Part shown: piece by piece, positions 31,752 through 48,579 of the stretch
Layout: each line of letters begins with the position of its first letter
Numbering within the stretch: position 1 is the stretch's first letter
Assembly: GCF_028290785.1 (NCBI RefSeq)
Contig: NZ_JAQGJD010000227.1
Span: 1-64,000 of the forward strand
Reading direction: 5' to 3'
DNA from: Tardiphaga sp.
GTDB taxonomy: Bacteria; Pseudomonadota; Alphaproteobacteria; Rhizobiales; Xanthobacteraceae
DNA: 64,000 nucleotides
Translations under genes and position numbers: made by a program
Notes under the pieces: generated by a model
The model's input: the letters and a program-made list of their open reading frames with translations, nothing else
The model's database searches: none
What the model was told of the DNA's origin: nothing

Positions 31752-31880
31752 TATCTTTACATTGCCCTTTTTCCATGTGTAAAGTGCACTGTGTCGAATT
31801 GAACAGCCCACTGAAATCGGCGGCAGGCACGTGCCTGCCGCAGCAGCCTTCCGTTGTCGCCCGCGTAAAGGGAGCAGCTT

Positions 31881-39575
<7,695 letters not shown>

Positions 39576-39599
39576 GCCCACCAAAGGGAAGAACGATCG

Positions 39600-40625
39600 G
39601 TGACAGCTATCTTCGTCACGGGCGCCACGGGCGTCGTCGGCCAGGCTCTGATTGCGCGCCTTCCGTGGGCGCAATTGTATTGCCTGGTTCGGCGAACCCC
39701 AGTGAGCGGACGGAACATCCAGCCGATCGCCGGCGACATCTCGCTTCCGCGTCTGGGTCTGACGCGCAGCGAATATGTCGAACTGGCGGGTCGGATCAAT
39801 CTGGTCGTCCATGCCGCGGCGATCACCGACTTCGAACAGCCGCAGGACACGATCAATCAGACTAATGTCGAGGGCACCCAAAACATCATCGAACTAGCCT
39901 GCACCGCGAGCGTGCCGCTGTATTACATCGGCACCGCCTTCAGTGAGACCAGGACCAGCATCGGCGGCTTTGACGCCAACAGCTATGAAATTTCAAAACG
40001 TGCGGCGGAACAGGTTGTTCGATCGAGCGGCGTGCCGCACGTGATCCTGCGCCCGTCCGTCGTGGTGGGAGATTCTCGCACGGGCGCGATCAGCCGCTTT
40101 CAGGGCTTTCATCTGGTGATGGGCCTGCTGCTGCGAGGACTGCTGCCGATGGCCCCGGCAGCGCCGTCGTCCTATATCGACTTCGTGCCGCAGGATCTGG
40201 TCGCCCGCATCATCGCCGGATTGATCGAGCGCGGCGACACTCATGGCGAGCACTGGCTGACGCTCGGTGATAGCGCCATCACACTGCAACAGCTCGTGGA
40301 GTGGTGCCTCGAACACGCGACGCGCCTGACAGGGCGAACAGTCGCCAGGCCGCGGGCGTTCAGTCCCGACGCCTTCGAACGTTTGATCCGCCCGGTGTTC
40401 CTGCCGGCTCTGCCTCCGCATCTGCGGCAGCTATTCGACCGGGCCCTGCACATGGCGCGATACTTCAACATCGACCAGGCATTTCCCAGTTCGGTGCCGC
40501 GCCTCTGTGCCGAGCTGAACATCGAGAAGCTGCCGCAGCCCCAACCGACCCTGGCGCGCAACATCGAGTATTGGGCGAGACGGAACGATTTCGGTGGCGA
40601 AGTCGCGCAAGCCCTGCCCGCCTGA
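39600..40625 (+). CDS. Thioester reductase-like / extended SDR (NAD_binding_4 type)
   Basis: GTG start; TAIFVTGATGVVGQALIARL, VVHAAAITDFEQ, NVEGTQNIIELAC, YEISKRAAEQVV. Confidence 0.85.
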   Translation: MTAIFVTGATGVVGQALIARLPWAQLYCLVRRTPVSGRNIQPIAGDISLPRLGLTRSEYVELAGRINLVVHAAAITDFEQPQDTINQTNVEGTQNIIELACTASVPLYYIGTAFSETRTSIGGFDANSYEISKRAAEQVVRSSGVPHVILRPSVVVGDSRTGAISRFQGFHLVMGLLLRGLLPMAPAAPSSYIDFVPQDLVARIIAGLIERGDTHGEHWLTLGDSAITLQQLVEWCLEHATRLTGRTVARPRAFSPDAFERLIRPVFLPALPPHLRQLFDRALHMARYFNIDQAFPSSVPRLCAELNIEKLPQPQPTLARNIEYWARRNDFGGEVAQALPA

Positions 40626-40628
40626 CGG

Positions 40629-41945
40629 ATGCAAATCATGATCGACAGCGGCGACGTCGTGAAACTTTACAGGCAGCACGTCAACAGCGGGATGGCCAGA
40701 CTCGCCGGGCTGGTCGGCATGGCCACGGAAACGCGAGCGTCGGGAAGCCTGGTCTACGACGAGAACGATCGCGCCTATCTCGATTGCGGCGGCTATGGCG
40801 TATTCATTGCCGGCCATTGCCACCCGACAATCGTCAGCGCGGTTCGCGCCCAGCTCGAGCGCCACCCGCTCGGCACCCGCAGCATGCTGAGCCGCGAACT
40901 GGCTTCCGCCGCGTCCACCCTGGCAGCGGTGGCGCCGGGCGAGTTGCGCTACGTCTGCTTCGCCAATTCCGGCGCCGAGGCCAGCGAGATCGGCGTCAAG
41001 ATCGCCCGGCTCAACGGCAAGTCCACATTGATCTCGATGCATGGTGGCTTCCATGGCAAGACTCTCGGCGCACTGAGCATCAGCGGCCGGCCGCGATACC
41101 GGATACCATTCGAGCCGCTGTTGCCCGGCGTCGAACACGTCGCATTCGGCAGCGCCGAACTCGTCGATGCCGCGGTCGCACGTCATGGCGACGCTTGCTG
41201 TGTGATCGTCGAGCCGGTGCAGGGCGAGGCCGGCGTCATCATCCCGCCGCACGGCTACCTGCGCGATGTGCAAGCGATCTGCCGGCGCCATGGTGCCATG
41301 CTCATGCTCGATGAAATCCAGACCGGGCTGGGGCGGCTGGGCACGTGGTGGGGCGCCGATCGCGAAGGGATCACGCCAGACGTGATGCTGGTCGGCAAAG
41401 GCTTGAGCGGCGGCTGCGTGCCGGTCGCGGCAGCAGTCGTCACGCCACGGGCGTTCGAGGCGCTGAACCGCGATCCGTTGCTGCACACCTCGACCTTTGC
41501 CGGAAGTCCGCTGGCAACCAGCGCCGCGCGGGCTGCCATCGAAGTTATCCGCGACGAAGATTTGGTCGGGCGCGCGGAATCCATCGGCGCGCGCCTGCTG
41601 GGTTCGATCCGTACGATCATCCAGGAGAGTTGCCCCGATCTGGTCGTGGGCGTTCGCGGCATGGGATTGCTGATCGGCATCGAATTCGCCGCAGATCATA
41701 TCGCCGGCGATTTTATCCTCGAACTCATTCAGCTTCGAATTGTCGTATCGACTTCTCTCAACGCGCCGCGGGTGGTCCGTTTCACACCGCCGGCGGTGCT
41801 CAGCGAGAAGGAGATCGATTGGTTGCTCGGCGCGATCCGCGAGGCCGCCGTCACCATCCGCAGCCGCCATGCCCCGGCTTCCAGGACGGGCATCGAACGT
41901 TTCCGCCACAGCATGCTTTGCGTCCACAACGGGCGCCCGGCCTGA
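40629..41945 (+). CDS. Class III PLP-dependent aminotransferase
   Basis: FANSGAEASEIGVKIAR, HGGFHGKTLGALSISG, LMLDEIQTGLGRLGTWWG, VGKGLSGGCVPVAA (PLP lysine). Confidence 0.93.
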   Translation: MQIMIDSGDVVKLYRQHVNSGMARLAGLVGMATETRASGSLVYDENDRAYLDCGGYGVFIAGHCHPTIVSAVRAQLERHPLGTRSMLSRELASAASTLAAVAPGELRYVCFANSGAEASEIGVKIARLNGKSTLISMHGGFHGKTLGALSISGRPRYRIPFEPLLPGVEHVAFGSAELVDAAVARHGDACCVIVEPVQGEAGVIIPPHGYLRDVQAICRRHGAMLMLDEIQTGLGRLGTWWGADREGITPDVMLVGKGLSGGCVPVAAAVVTPRAFEALNRDPLLHTSTFAGSPLATSAARAAIEVIRDEDLVGRAESIGARLLGSIRTIIQESCPDLVVGVRGMGLLIGIEFAADHIAGDFILELIQLRIVVSTSLNAPRVVRFTPPAVLSEKEIDWLLGAIREAAVTIRSRHAPASRTGIERFRHSMLCVHNGRPA

Positions 41946-41960
41946 ACGAGGGAGAGCGAC

Positions 41961-42422
41961 GTGCGACAGGTCGATGTGCTCGGCAAGGTGGCAGGTCTTA
42001 CCTGCGCGGAGATCTACGCCAGGTTGGCCGATTTTGCGATCTATCCAAAATACAGTCCGGCGGTGCGCTCGGTTGTTGTCAGTGCGGGTGATGACGGCCG
42101 CTTCTACAGCGAATGGGAAGTCAGCTTTCGCGAGGGCATCCTGCGCTGGAAGGAAGAGGACATCTTCATGCCCGCCGCTTACCGCTTACGGTTTTCGCAG
42201 ATCGAGGGCGACATCGAATCCTTCGATGGCGAATGGTCGGTCGTGGCCGACGGCCCCGGCGGATGTCTGGTCCGCTTCTCGTGCGCCTTCGACATGGGCA
42301 TCCCCGGCCTCAACGACATCCTCGAGCCGATTGCCGAGCAGGCGCTGCGCGACAATGCCCGATCGATCATCAAGGGATTGGTTCCGCCGGTCGAATTCAT
42401 TTCGGCCGAAGACGCGGCCTGA
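41961..42422 (+). CDS. SRPBCC-family (polyketide cyclase/aromatase-like) protein
   Basis: GTG start; LGKVAGLTCAEIYARLADFAIYPKYSPAVRSVVV...EWEVSFREGILRWKEED. Confidence 0.75.
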   Translation: MRQVDVLGKVAGLTCAEIYARLADFAIYPKYSPAVRSVVVSAGDDGRFYSEWEVSFREGILRWKEEDIFMPAAYRLRFSQIEGDIESFDGEWSVVADGPGGCLVRFSCAFDMGIPGLNDILEPIAEQALRDNARSIIKGLVPPVEFISAEDAA

Positions 42423-42434
42423 GGGAGAATCGAA

Positions 42435-43568
42435 GTGGAGTTCCTGACGCCAGAGCGCGCGACCTGCAACGAGTTCATTCCCGGCCTGGATCGGTCGCTT
42501 CAGGCGATCCCGTTCATGGAGCTCGAGAGTCCGCGCAGCGAAGCGATCCGGCTGTTTCGCGAGGCCGGCGGACCCGGCCTGCTGATCCCTCGGCAATATG
42601 CTGGCGGCGGCGCAACGCCGCTGCAGGCGGCGCGCATTCAGCGCGCCATCGGTAGCCGGTCGCCCTCGCTCGCGGTCGCCACCACCATGCACCAGTTTTC
42701 AGTGGTGACATTTGTCGAACTGGCCCGCCAGCGCAGCGGCCCCGAGACATTTCTGCTGGAAGCCATTGCCCGACAGCACCTGCTGATGGCCTCGGGCTTT
42801 GCGGAGGGCCGCAGCGGAACGGGCATTCTTGACGCCACCATGCAGGCGAAGCGGACGCCGGCCGGCTTCGTCGTCAATGGTCGCAAGAAGCCGTGCAGCC
42901 TGTCGCGTTCGATGGACCTGCTGACCGCCAGCGTGATGGTCGAGCCCGACCCTGCCGCCAACACAGACGCTGCCTTCGCAGTGCTGTTGATACCAGCGAA
43001 GTCGGACGGCATCGAACGGCAGCCATTCTGGAAAAATCACATCCTGGGCGGCGCCGAAAGCGACGAAGTGATCCTGACCAACGTCACCGTGCCCGAGCAA
43101 CTAGCCTGGGTTACCGAGCGATCCGGCGAAATGGATCCGATCCAGATCTGCGGCTTCATCTGGTTCGAACTGCTGATCACGGCATCCTATCTCGGCATCG
43201 CCAGCGCGCTGGCCGAGCGTGCCATCGCCGCCCAGCGCGGCCATCATGCCGACCGATCATTGCTCGGCATCGAGCTCGATGGGGCGATGACGGCGCTGGA
43301 AGGCGTCGCCTGCCACATGATGGCGGGACAGATCGGCGCCGACCTGCTCGGCCGCATGCTGCTGGTGCGCTACGCGGCCGAGCGCGCCATCGAGCGCGCC
43401 ACCGACCTCGCTGTGGCGCTGCTTGGCGGCATCGCCTTCATCCAGTCGGCCGAAGTCAGCTATCTGCTCGCGGCGTCCCGGGGGCTTTCATTTCATCCGC
43501 CCTCGCGCGGCAGCATGTCGGAGGCGCTGGCGGCACACCTCGCCGGCGAGGCACTGCGGCTGCCGTAG
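42435..43568 (+). CDS. Acyl-CoA dehydrogenase-like flavoprotein
   Basis: GTG start; LIPRQYAGGGATPLQAARIQRAIGSRSPSLAVATTMHQFSV...ASGFAEGRSGTGILDATMQAKRTPAGFVVNGRKKPCSLS. Confidence 0.8.
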   Translation: MEFLTPERATCNEFIPGLDRSLQAIPFMELESPRSEAIRLFREAGGPGLLIPRQYAGGGATPLQAARIQRAIGSRSPSLAVATTMHQFSVVTFVELARQRSGPETFLLEAIARQHLLMASGFAEGRSGTGILDATMQAKRTPAGFVVNGRKKPCSLSRSMDLLTASVMVEPDPAANTDAAFAVLLIPAKSDGIERQPFWKNHILGGAESDEVILTNVTVPEQLAWVTERSGEMDPIQICGFIWFELLITASYLGIASALAERAIAAQRGHHADRSLLGIELDGAMTALEGVACHMMAGQIGADLLGRMLLVRYAAERAIERATDLAVALLGGIAFIQSAEVSYLLAASRGLSFHPPSRGSMSEALAAHLAGEALRLP

Positions 43569-43611
43569 TGGGCGATCGATCATTCGGAGCGTCTTATCGC
43601 AGGAGGTTGCA

Positions 43612-44436
43612 ATGGGTCTTCACGGAAAGCGTGTCCTGATCACCGGGGCCGCGGGCGGATTGGGATCGGCCACCATGGCCGCGCTGACGGCTAGCGGCTG
43701 CAGCGTCATCGGCATCGACAGGACACCCGGCGTCGGCGCCGCTGCAGACCGCGTCATCGTCGCCGATCTCAGGAACCCGTCGGAAGTCAGCGACGCCGTC
43801 GCGGAGGCGGTCGGACGGCTCGGCGGCCTGGATATTCTCATCAACAACGCCGCGGTGCTCGACTTGCAGGATCCCGGCGCGGCACCGGTGAACGACAGCA
43901 TCGAGCACTTCGACGTCAACCTGTTCGGTGCCTGGCGGACGACCGCCGCGGCCCTGCCCGCTTTGCTCGAAGCACGCGGCCGCGTCATCAACGTGTCGTC
44001 GCTATTTGCGGTGGTCAACGCGGTCTTCATCCCCGCCTATTCGGCTAGCAAGCGCGCGATGGTCGCCTATTCCGACGTGCTTCGCATGCAGTATGGAGAT
44101 CGTATCGGCGTCACCACGGTCTATCCCGGCTACATGGGAACACCGATCCACGACAAGATCGCGCGGCAGGGGCTGTCGGTGGCCCGGCTGGTCACTTTCA
44201 AGATCGGCGGCCGGACGCTGCTCAGCCTCGAAGAACCGCTCGACGCGGCTGCCCGCACCATGGTTCGCCTCTGCCGCGGCCGGGTGCGCCGCGATTGCGG
44301 GCTGACATTCTTCGGCTCGTTGTCGCTGCTTACGGCTCGCCATGCGCCGCGGTTCGTCGATGGGTTCATCCGCTGGCGCGTCGGCCGGCTGGTCCGCCAC
44401 GGCATCCTCAGCATTTCACTGGAGTCGAAGACCTGA
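43612..44436 (+). CDS. Short-chain dehydrogenase/reductase
   Basis: LITGAAGGLGSATMAAL, LINNAAVLD, YSASKRAMVAYSD. Confidence 0.92.
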   Translation: MGLHGKRVLITGAAGGLGSATMAALTASGCSVIGIDRTPGVGAAADRVIVADLRNPSEVSDAVAEAVGRLGGLDILINNAAVLDLQDPGAAPVNDSIEHFDVNLFGAWRTTAAALPALLEARGRVINVSSLFAVVNAVFIPAYSASKRAMVAYSDVLRMQYGDRIGVTTVYPGYMGTPIHDKIARQGLSVARLVTFKIGGRTLLSLEEPLDAAARTMVRLCRGRVRRDCGLTFFGSLSLLTARHAPRFVDGFIRWRVGRLVRHGILSISLESKT

Positions 44437-44463
44437 CAACGCGGCCAGAATCTACGAGCTAAA

Positions 44464-44482
44464 ATACACTTTATGAGTGCAT
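44464..44482 (+). promoter_or_regulatory. Shared 19-bp palindromic motif, copy 2 (ATACACT-TTATG-AGTGCAT)
   Basis: Best dyad of the four copies; between SDR and RD-rich gene. Confidence 0.7.
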
Positions 44483-44566
44483 TTAAGCACGTTATATCTT
44501 GACGCGAGCATTACTGCATTGGCAGAATGCGTACGTCCAAAACCCTTGGCCAGATGGGAGGACTTC

Positions 44567-45214
44567 ATGGTGACCAACGAAGAACGCGAACAGGATCAGC
44601 AGCGCGACCGCGATGACGCACGCGCCCGAGACAGAGCCCGCCAACGCGACCGCGACCGTTCCTCGCGGCACACCCGCCGCGACTCTTCCCCGCGCAACTC
44701 CGCTCCTTCGAATTTGGGGGCGGTCGTTCGCGACGTTGATCGACTGGCGTATTCGCTGACTCGCGCCGGCGCTCGCGCCTATTTCGGCACTGTCGGCGCG
44801 CTTGGCGATCTGGTCGTCAACCTCGCCGACTCCCTCTATTCATCGCCCCACGGTATCGACGACCGGGATCGCTCCCGGAGTCACGACAGGGATCGGGACA
44901 GCGACGCCGACGATCACCGCGCCGATTCACGCGAGCGTAACGAGCATCGCCGTCCCCGATCATCGCGCTCCGAGCGGTCGCGCTCCCTCTCCTCCGACGT
45001 CTACGGCGATCTCAGTCAGGCGCTTCGGGATACGGCTGATGTGTTTTCGGATTCGGCGCGCGAGTTTTCGCAAACCTACGACGACGAACAGGAACGCGAC
45101 GACGACTACGAAGATCGCGTCAGCAGGGCCGAGGAAGATGCGCCGAAGCAGGAGCGGCCGCGACCGCCGCGGACCCGGCCATCGGCACCGCCCGAGCCAA
45201 AAGAAACGACCTAG
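44567..45214 (+). CDS. RD/RS-rich low-complexity protein with central amphipathic segment
   Basis: GGGAGGA RBS; RDRDDARARDRARQRDRDRSSRHTRRD ... VDRLAYSLTRAGARAYFGTVGALGDLVVNLADSLYSS ... DRDRSRSHDRDRDSDADD. Confidence 0.7.
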   Translation: MVTNEEREQDQQRDRDDARARDRARQRDRDRSSRHTRRDSSPRNSAPSNLGAVVRDVDRLAYSLTRAGARAYFGTVGALGDLVVNLADSLYSSPHGIDDRDRSRSHDRDRDSDADDHRADSRERNEHRRPRSSRSERSRSLSSDVYGDLSQALRDTADVFSDSAREFSQTYDDEQERDDDYEDRVSRAEEDAPKQERPRPPRTRPSAPPEPKETT

Positions 45215-45248
45215 CTCGGGCGCGAGACTGGTCTGTCATGGTAGGCAT

Positions 45249-45266
45249 CGCCCGGTCATCCGGGCG
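45249..45266. other. Perfect stem-loop between RD-rich gene and ABC1 gene
   Basis: CGCCCGG-TCAT-CCGGGCG. Confidence 0.5.
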
Positions 45267-45336
45267 ACGAATGTCTTTTGCACTTTCGCTCAGGCCGCCG
45301 GTGCCGGACGCCTGAGGCCCAGCGCAGAAATAGCCG

Positions 45337-46977
45337 ATGTGGCGCATGAGCACCTTCCTGGCAGACGCGGTCCGAAGCTGGGTGGTGCTGTGGGTGCTGC
45401 TCACCTTCAATATCGCGCCGCTGTTGCGCACCACGCTTGGCCTGGCGGCGCGTGGCCTGCCGGTGCCGGTCCGGATTCGTCTTGCGATCGAACGGCTGGG
45501 TACGACCTATCTCAAGCTCGGTCAGTTCATGGCGATGCGCTTCGACCTGCTGCCGCGCGAGATCTGCGACGAGTTGCAGCGCCTGTTCGAAAACGTGCCG
45601 CCGTTACCTTTCGACACGGTACGCGCAGTCGTGGAGGCAGAGCTTGGCGCTCCGCTCGCGGACCTGTTCTCCGGGTTCGATCCGCAACCGATCGGCGCCG
45701 CTTCGATCGCGCAGGTCCACAGCGCGCGCAACCATCGCGGCGAACGACTGGCTGTCAAGATCCAGCGGCCAGATATCGATCGCGTGTTTGAGGCCGACAT
45801 GCGGATCCTCGGGCGGCTGGCGAGGGCGGTCGATTGGTTCGGCTGGTTTCCCAGCCTGGTGCTGAACGACATGGTCGCCGAGTTCGCTACCTTCACCCGG
45901 CGGGAACTGGATTTCGTGCTCGAAGGCCGTACCGCCGAGCGGCTGCGCAGCTACGCAACTACGGCAGAGACCGTGCCGAGAATCTACTGGACGATGACGA
46001 CGCGCAAGGTGCTAACCATGGAGTTCATCGAGGGCCTCAGCATCGCCGAGGCCGGCCGCAGGCTGCAGCGCGGCGAGGCCGCGACCATCCACACCGCTCT
46101 CCCCCATTTTTTCCTCGACGAGGCGCTGCACAATCTCGCTTTCGCCTCGCTGCACCAGTTCTTCGGCACCGGCTTCTTCCACGCGGATCCGCATCCCGGC
46201 AACATCCTGCTGCTGGCCGACAGCCGGGTCGCCTTTATCGACTTCGGCATCTTCGGCATGCTGAGCCGCGAGAAACGCGAATGGCTGGCCGGTTACACCG
46301 AAAACCTCGCGGTGGGCAATATCGACACCGCCTATCGCTACTACGCTAAGCTCTCGACGCCCACCGGGCGGACCGATCTCGAAGCTTTCAGGCGCGAGAC
46401 CAAGGCCGTTCTCAGCGAATGGTACCAGTCATCGTTGCGCGCGAATACGGCTTTAAGCGAGCGTCATATCGGCAAGGTGATTGGCGACATCACCGATATC
46501 CTGAGGCGGCACAGCGTCCGCGTCGATCTCGATACGCTGTTGTTCTGGCGCGCCGCCATCGCGCTGGATTCCAGCGCGCTGAGCCTGTCGGCGGATTTCG
46601 ACCTGATGCGCGAGATGCGATACTATTTCCGGCAGCAGCACCCCTCACCGGTCGATCGGCTCATGGCGGTGGCCACGAGCGCCGCTCGAACGGCCGACGT
46701 CCGACAAGCAGTGACGAACGTTCCGGACGCGTGTGACAAGGCCGTCAGCATGCTTGTCGCAGGACAAGATGCAGGCGCCGTCGCGATCCAGGAGAGCACG
46801 CCGCATCGCCGCACCGTCAACAACTACGCGCGCGCAACCATACTGGCAGCCCTGTCGATCACCACCTGCCCGCTGGCGCTTCAATTCCAGAATGAAACGA
46901 TGCGTGCGGCGGCATGGGTGGTGCTGATGCTGGTTCCGTTTTCGGCAGTATTGATTGCCAAGCCATGGCAGAGCTAG
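45337..46977 (+). CDS. ABC1/AarF/UbiB family atypical kinase (copy 1; start uncertain)
   Basis: TTYLKLGQFMAMR (KxGQ), AASIAQVH, AVKIQRP, FHADPHPGNIL, FIDFGIFG; C-terminal TM. Confidence 0.93.
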   Translation: MWRMSTFLADAVRSWVVLWVLLTFNIAPLLRTTLGLAARGLPVPVRIRLAIERLGTTYLKLGQFMAMRFDLLPREICDELQRLFENVPPLPFDTVRAVVEAELGAPLADLFSGFDPQPIGAASIAQVHSARNHRGERLAVKIQRPDIDRVFEADMRILGRLARAVDWFGWFPSLVLNDMVAEFATFTRRELDFVLEGRTAERLRSYATTAETVPRIYWTMTTRKVLTMEFIEGLSIAEAGRRLQRGEAATIHTALPHFFLDEALHNLAFASLHQFFGTGFFHADPHPGNILLLADSRVAFIDFGIFGMLSREKREWLAGYTENLAVGNIDTAYRYYAKLSTPTGRTDLEAFRRETKAVLSEWYQSSLRANTALSERHIGKVIGDITDILRRHSVRVDLDTLLFWRAAIALDSSALSLSADFDLMREMRYYFRQQHPSPVDRLMAVATSAARTADVRQAVTNVPDACDKAVSMLVAGQDAGAVAIQESTPHRRTVNNYARATILAALSITTCPLALQFQNETMRAAAWVVLMLVPFSAVLIAKPWQS

Positions 46978-48566
46978 CCGCTGGGATCGAACGCAGGCGC
47001 CCCGCCCGGCTGGCGCGGCAATGGGGAGGTCCGGTCGGCCTCCGGCGATTCCTCGAACGACGAGGGCCGGTGTTCGTCAAGATCGGCCAGTTCCTGGCGC
47101 TGCGGCCCGACCTGATCGCGTCGGAGTACTGCGTCGAACTAATGCGGCTGTTCGAGCGCGTACCGCCATTTCCGTGGTCCGAGGTCCGCCGCATCATCCG
47201 CGCCGATCTCGGCGCCGAACCGGCCGAACTGTTCGGCTATCTCGACCCCCAACCGCTCGCCGCCGGGTCGCTGGCACAGACTCACTATGCGCGGCTGCGC
47301 AGCGGCCGCGAGGTCGTGATCAAGATCCTGCGGCCCGACGTGCACCGACAGGTCGCGCGCGATCTGCGCCATGCGCGCCGCCTCGCCCGATTGCTGGAGC
47401 TGAGCGGCGGCAGCTTCATCCTCGATCCGCGCGCCACGATCGAGGAGCTGGCCGGCTGGCTGATGCAGGAACTGGATTTCGTGCGCGAGCTGCGCAATAT
47501 CCAGCGGCTGCGCCGGTTGGCCTTTGACAGTCCACTTCAGGTGATCCCGAAACCCTATCCGCAGCTCAGCGGCGACCGCGTCCTGACGATGGACTATGTT
47601 CGCGGCGTCCATGTGATTGATCTGCTCGCAGCGCCCTCCCGAGATACCAGCGATATCGAACAACACGACGACATCGACCGCGGTCTGCTGGCCCGAGACC
47701 TGATCGAGGCGTGCCTGACGCAGATATTCCGCTACCGCTTTTTCCACGCCGATCTGCATCCCGGCAATCTGATCGCAAAACCCGACGGCGGAATCGCCTT
47801 CATCGATTTCGGCCTGTGCACCGAACTCGACGACACCGTACGTCAACGTCAGATGCACTATCTGGCGGCGCTGTATCGCGGCGACAACGAACGCGTATTG
47901 CGCGCGCTGCTCGACATCCTGGTCGCCACCGAGGCGGCCGATCCGGAGGGGCTGCGCCGCGACTTCCTCGCCGCGGCCCGCGCCAGGATCGATCATGACG
48001 GTCGCTCCACGCGCGAGGGCCGCGGCCAGGCCTTCTCGTCCGCCATTGCGAATTACCTCATCGACGTGATCCGCGCGGCGCGGAACAATGGATATCAGAT
48101 TCCGACCCAGGTACTCGCGATGTACCGCGCTTTGCTGACCGTCGAACTGGTCGCGCATCAGCTCGGAAGCCGCGCCGACCTGCGCTCCGTGGGCCGTCGC
48201 TTCATCGAGAAGCTGCAGCGCGACGAAGCGTTTCGCATCATCGATGCCGAGAATCTGGTGCCAACCCTGCTAAGCTACTTCGCGCTGTGGCGTGACTATC
48301 CCGGTCAGGCAAGCCAGTTGCTGACCGACCTTGCCGATAACCGCTTTGTCCTGAAGGTCAATGTCGGTGAAAGCCATGAGACGGAACAGGACCGCAACCG
48401 CCGCGCCCGCGGCTTGATCAGCGCGATCCTGGCCGTCAGCGTCGCGGTACTGCTGGCGTTTCCGGGATCGCCGGCCGCAGGCGGCGGCTGGATCACCGGC
48501 CTGCTGGTGACGCTGCTGCTGTTGCTATACCTCGTGACCTATCTGCACTACCGCCGCCTGAAGTGA
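46965..48566 (+). CDS. ABC1/AarF/UbiB family atypical kinase (copy 2)
   Basis: FVKIGQFLALRPDLI (KxGQ), AAGSLAQTH, VIKILRP, FFHADLHPGNLI, FIDFGLCTEL; two C-terminal TM; start overlaps previous stop. Confidence 0.93.
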   Translation: MAELAAGIERRRPARLARQWGGPVGLRRFLERRGPVFVKIGQFLALRPDLIASEYCVELMRLFERVPPFPWSEVRRIIRADLGAEPAELFGYLDPQPLAAGSLAQTHYARLRSGREVVIKILRPDVHRQVARDLRHARRLARLLELSGGSFILDPRATIEELAGWLMQELDFVRELRNIQRLRRLAFDSPLQVIPKPYPQLSGDRVLTMDYVRGVHVIDLLAAPSRDTSDIEQHDDIDRGLLARDLIEACLTQIFRYRFFHADLHPGNLIAKPDGGIAFIDFGLCTELDDTVRQRQMHYLAALYRGDNERVLRALLDILVATEAADPEGLRRDFLAAARARIDHDGRSTREGRGQAFSSAIANYLIDVIRAARNNGYQIPTQVLAMYRALLTVELVAHQLGSRADLRSVGRRFIEKLQRDEAFRIIDAENLVPTLLSYFALWRDYPGQASQLLTDLADNRFVLKVNVGESHETEQDRNRRARGLISAILAVSVAVLLAFPGSPAAGGGWITGLLVTLLLLLYLVTYLHYRRLK

Positions 48567-48579
48567 TGCCGCGCCAGCG

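Noticed and set aside
44802-45791. 329-aa ORF overlapping the RD-rich gene and the start of ABC1 copy 1
   Set aside because: Alternative frame of supported genes; Arg/Pro/Ser-rich shadow translation with no RBS or domain
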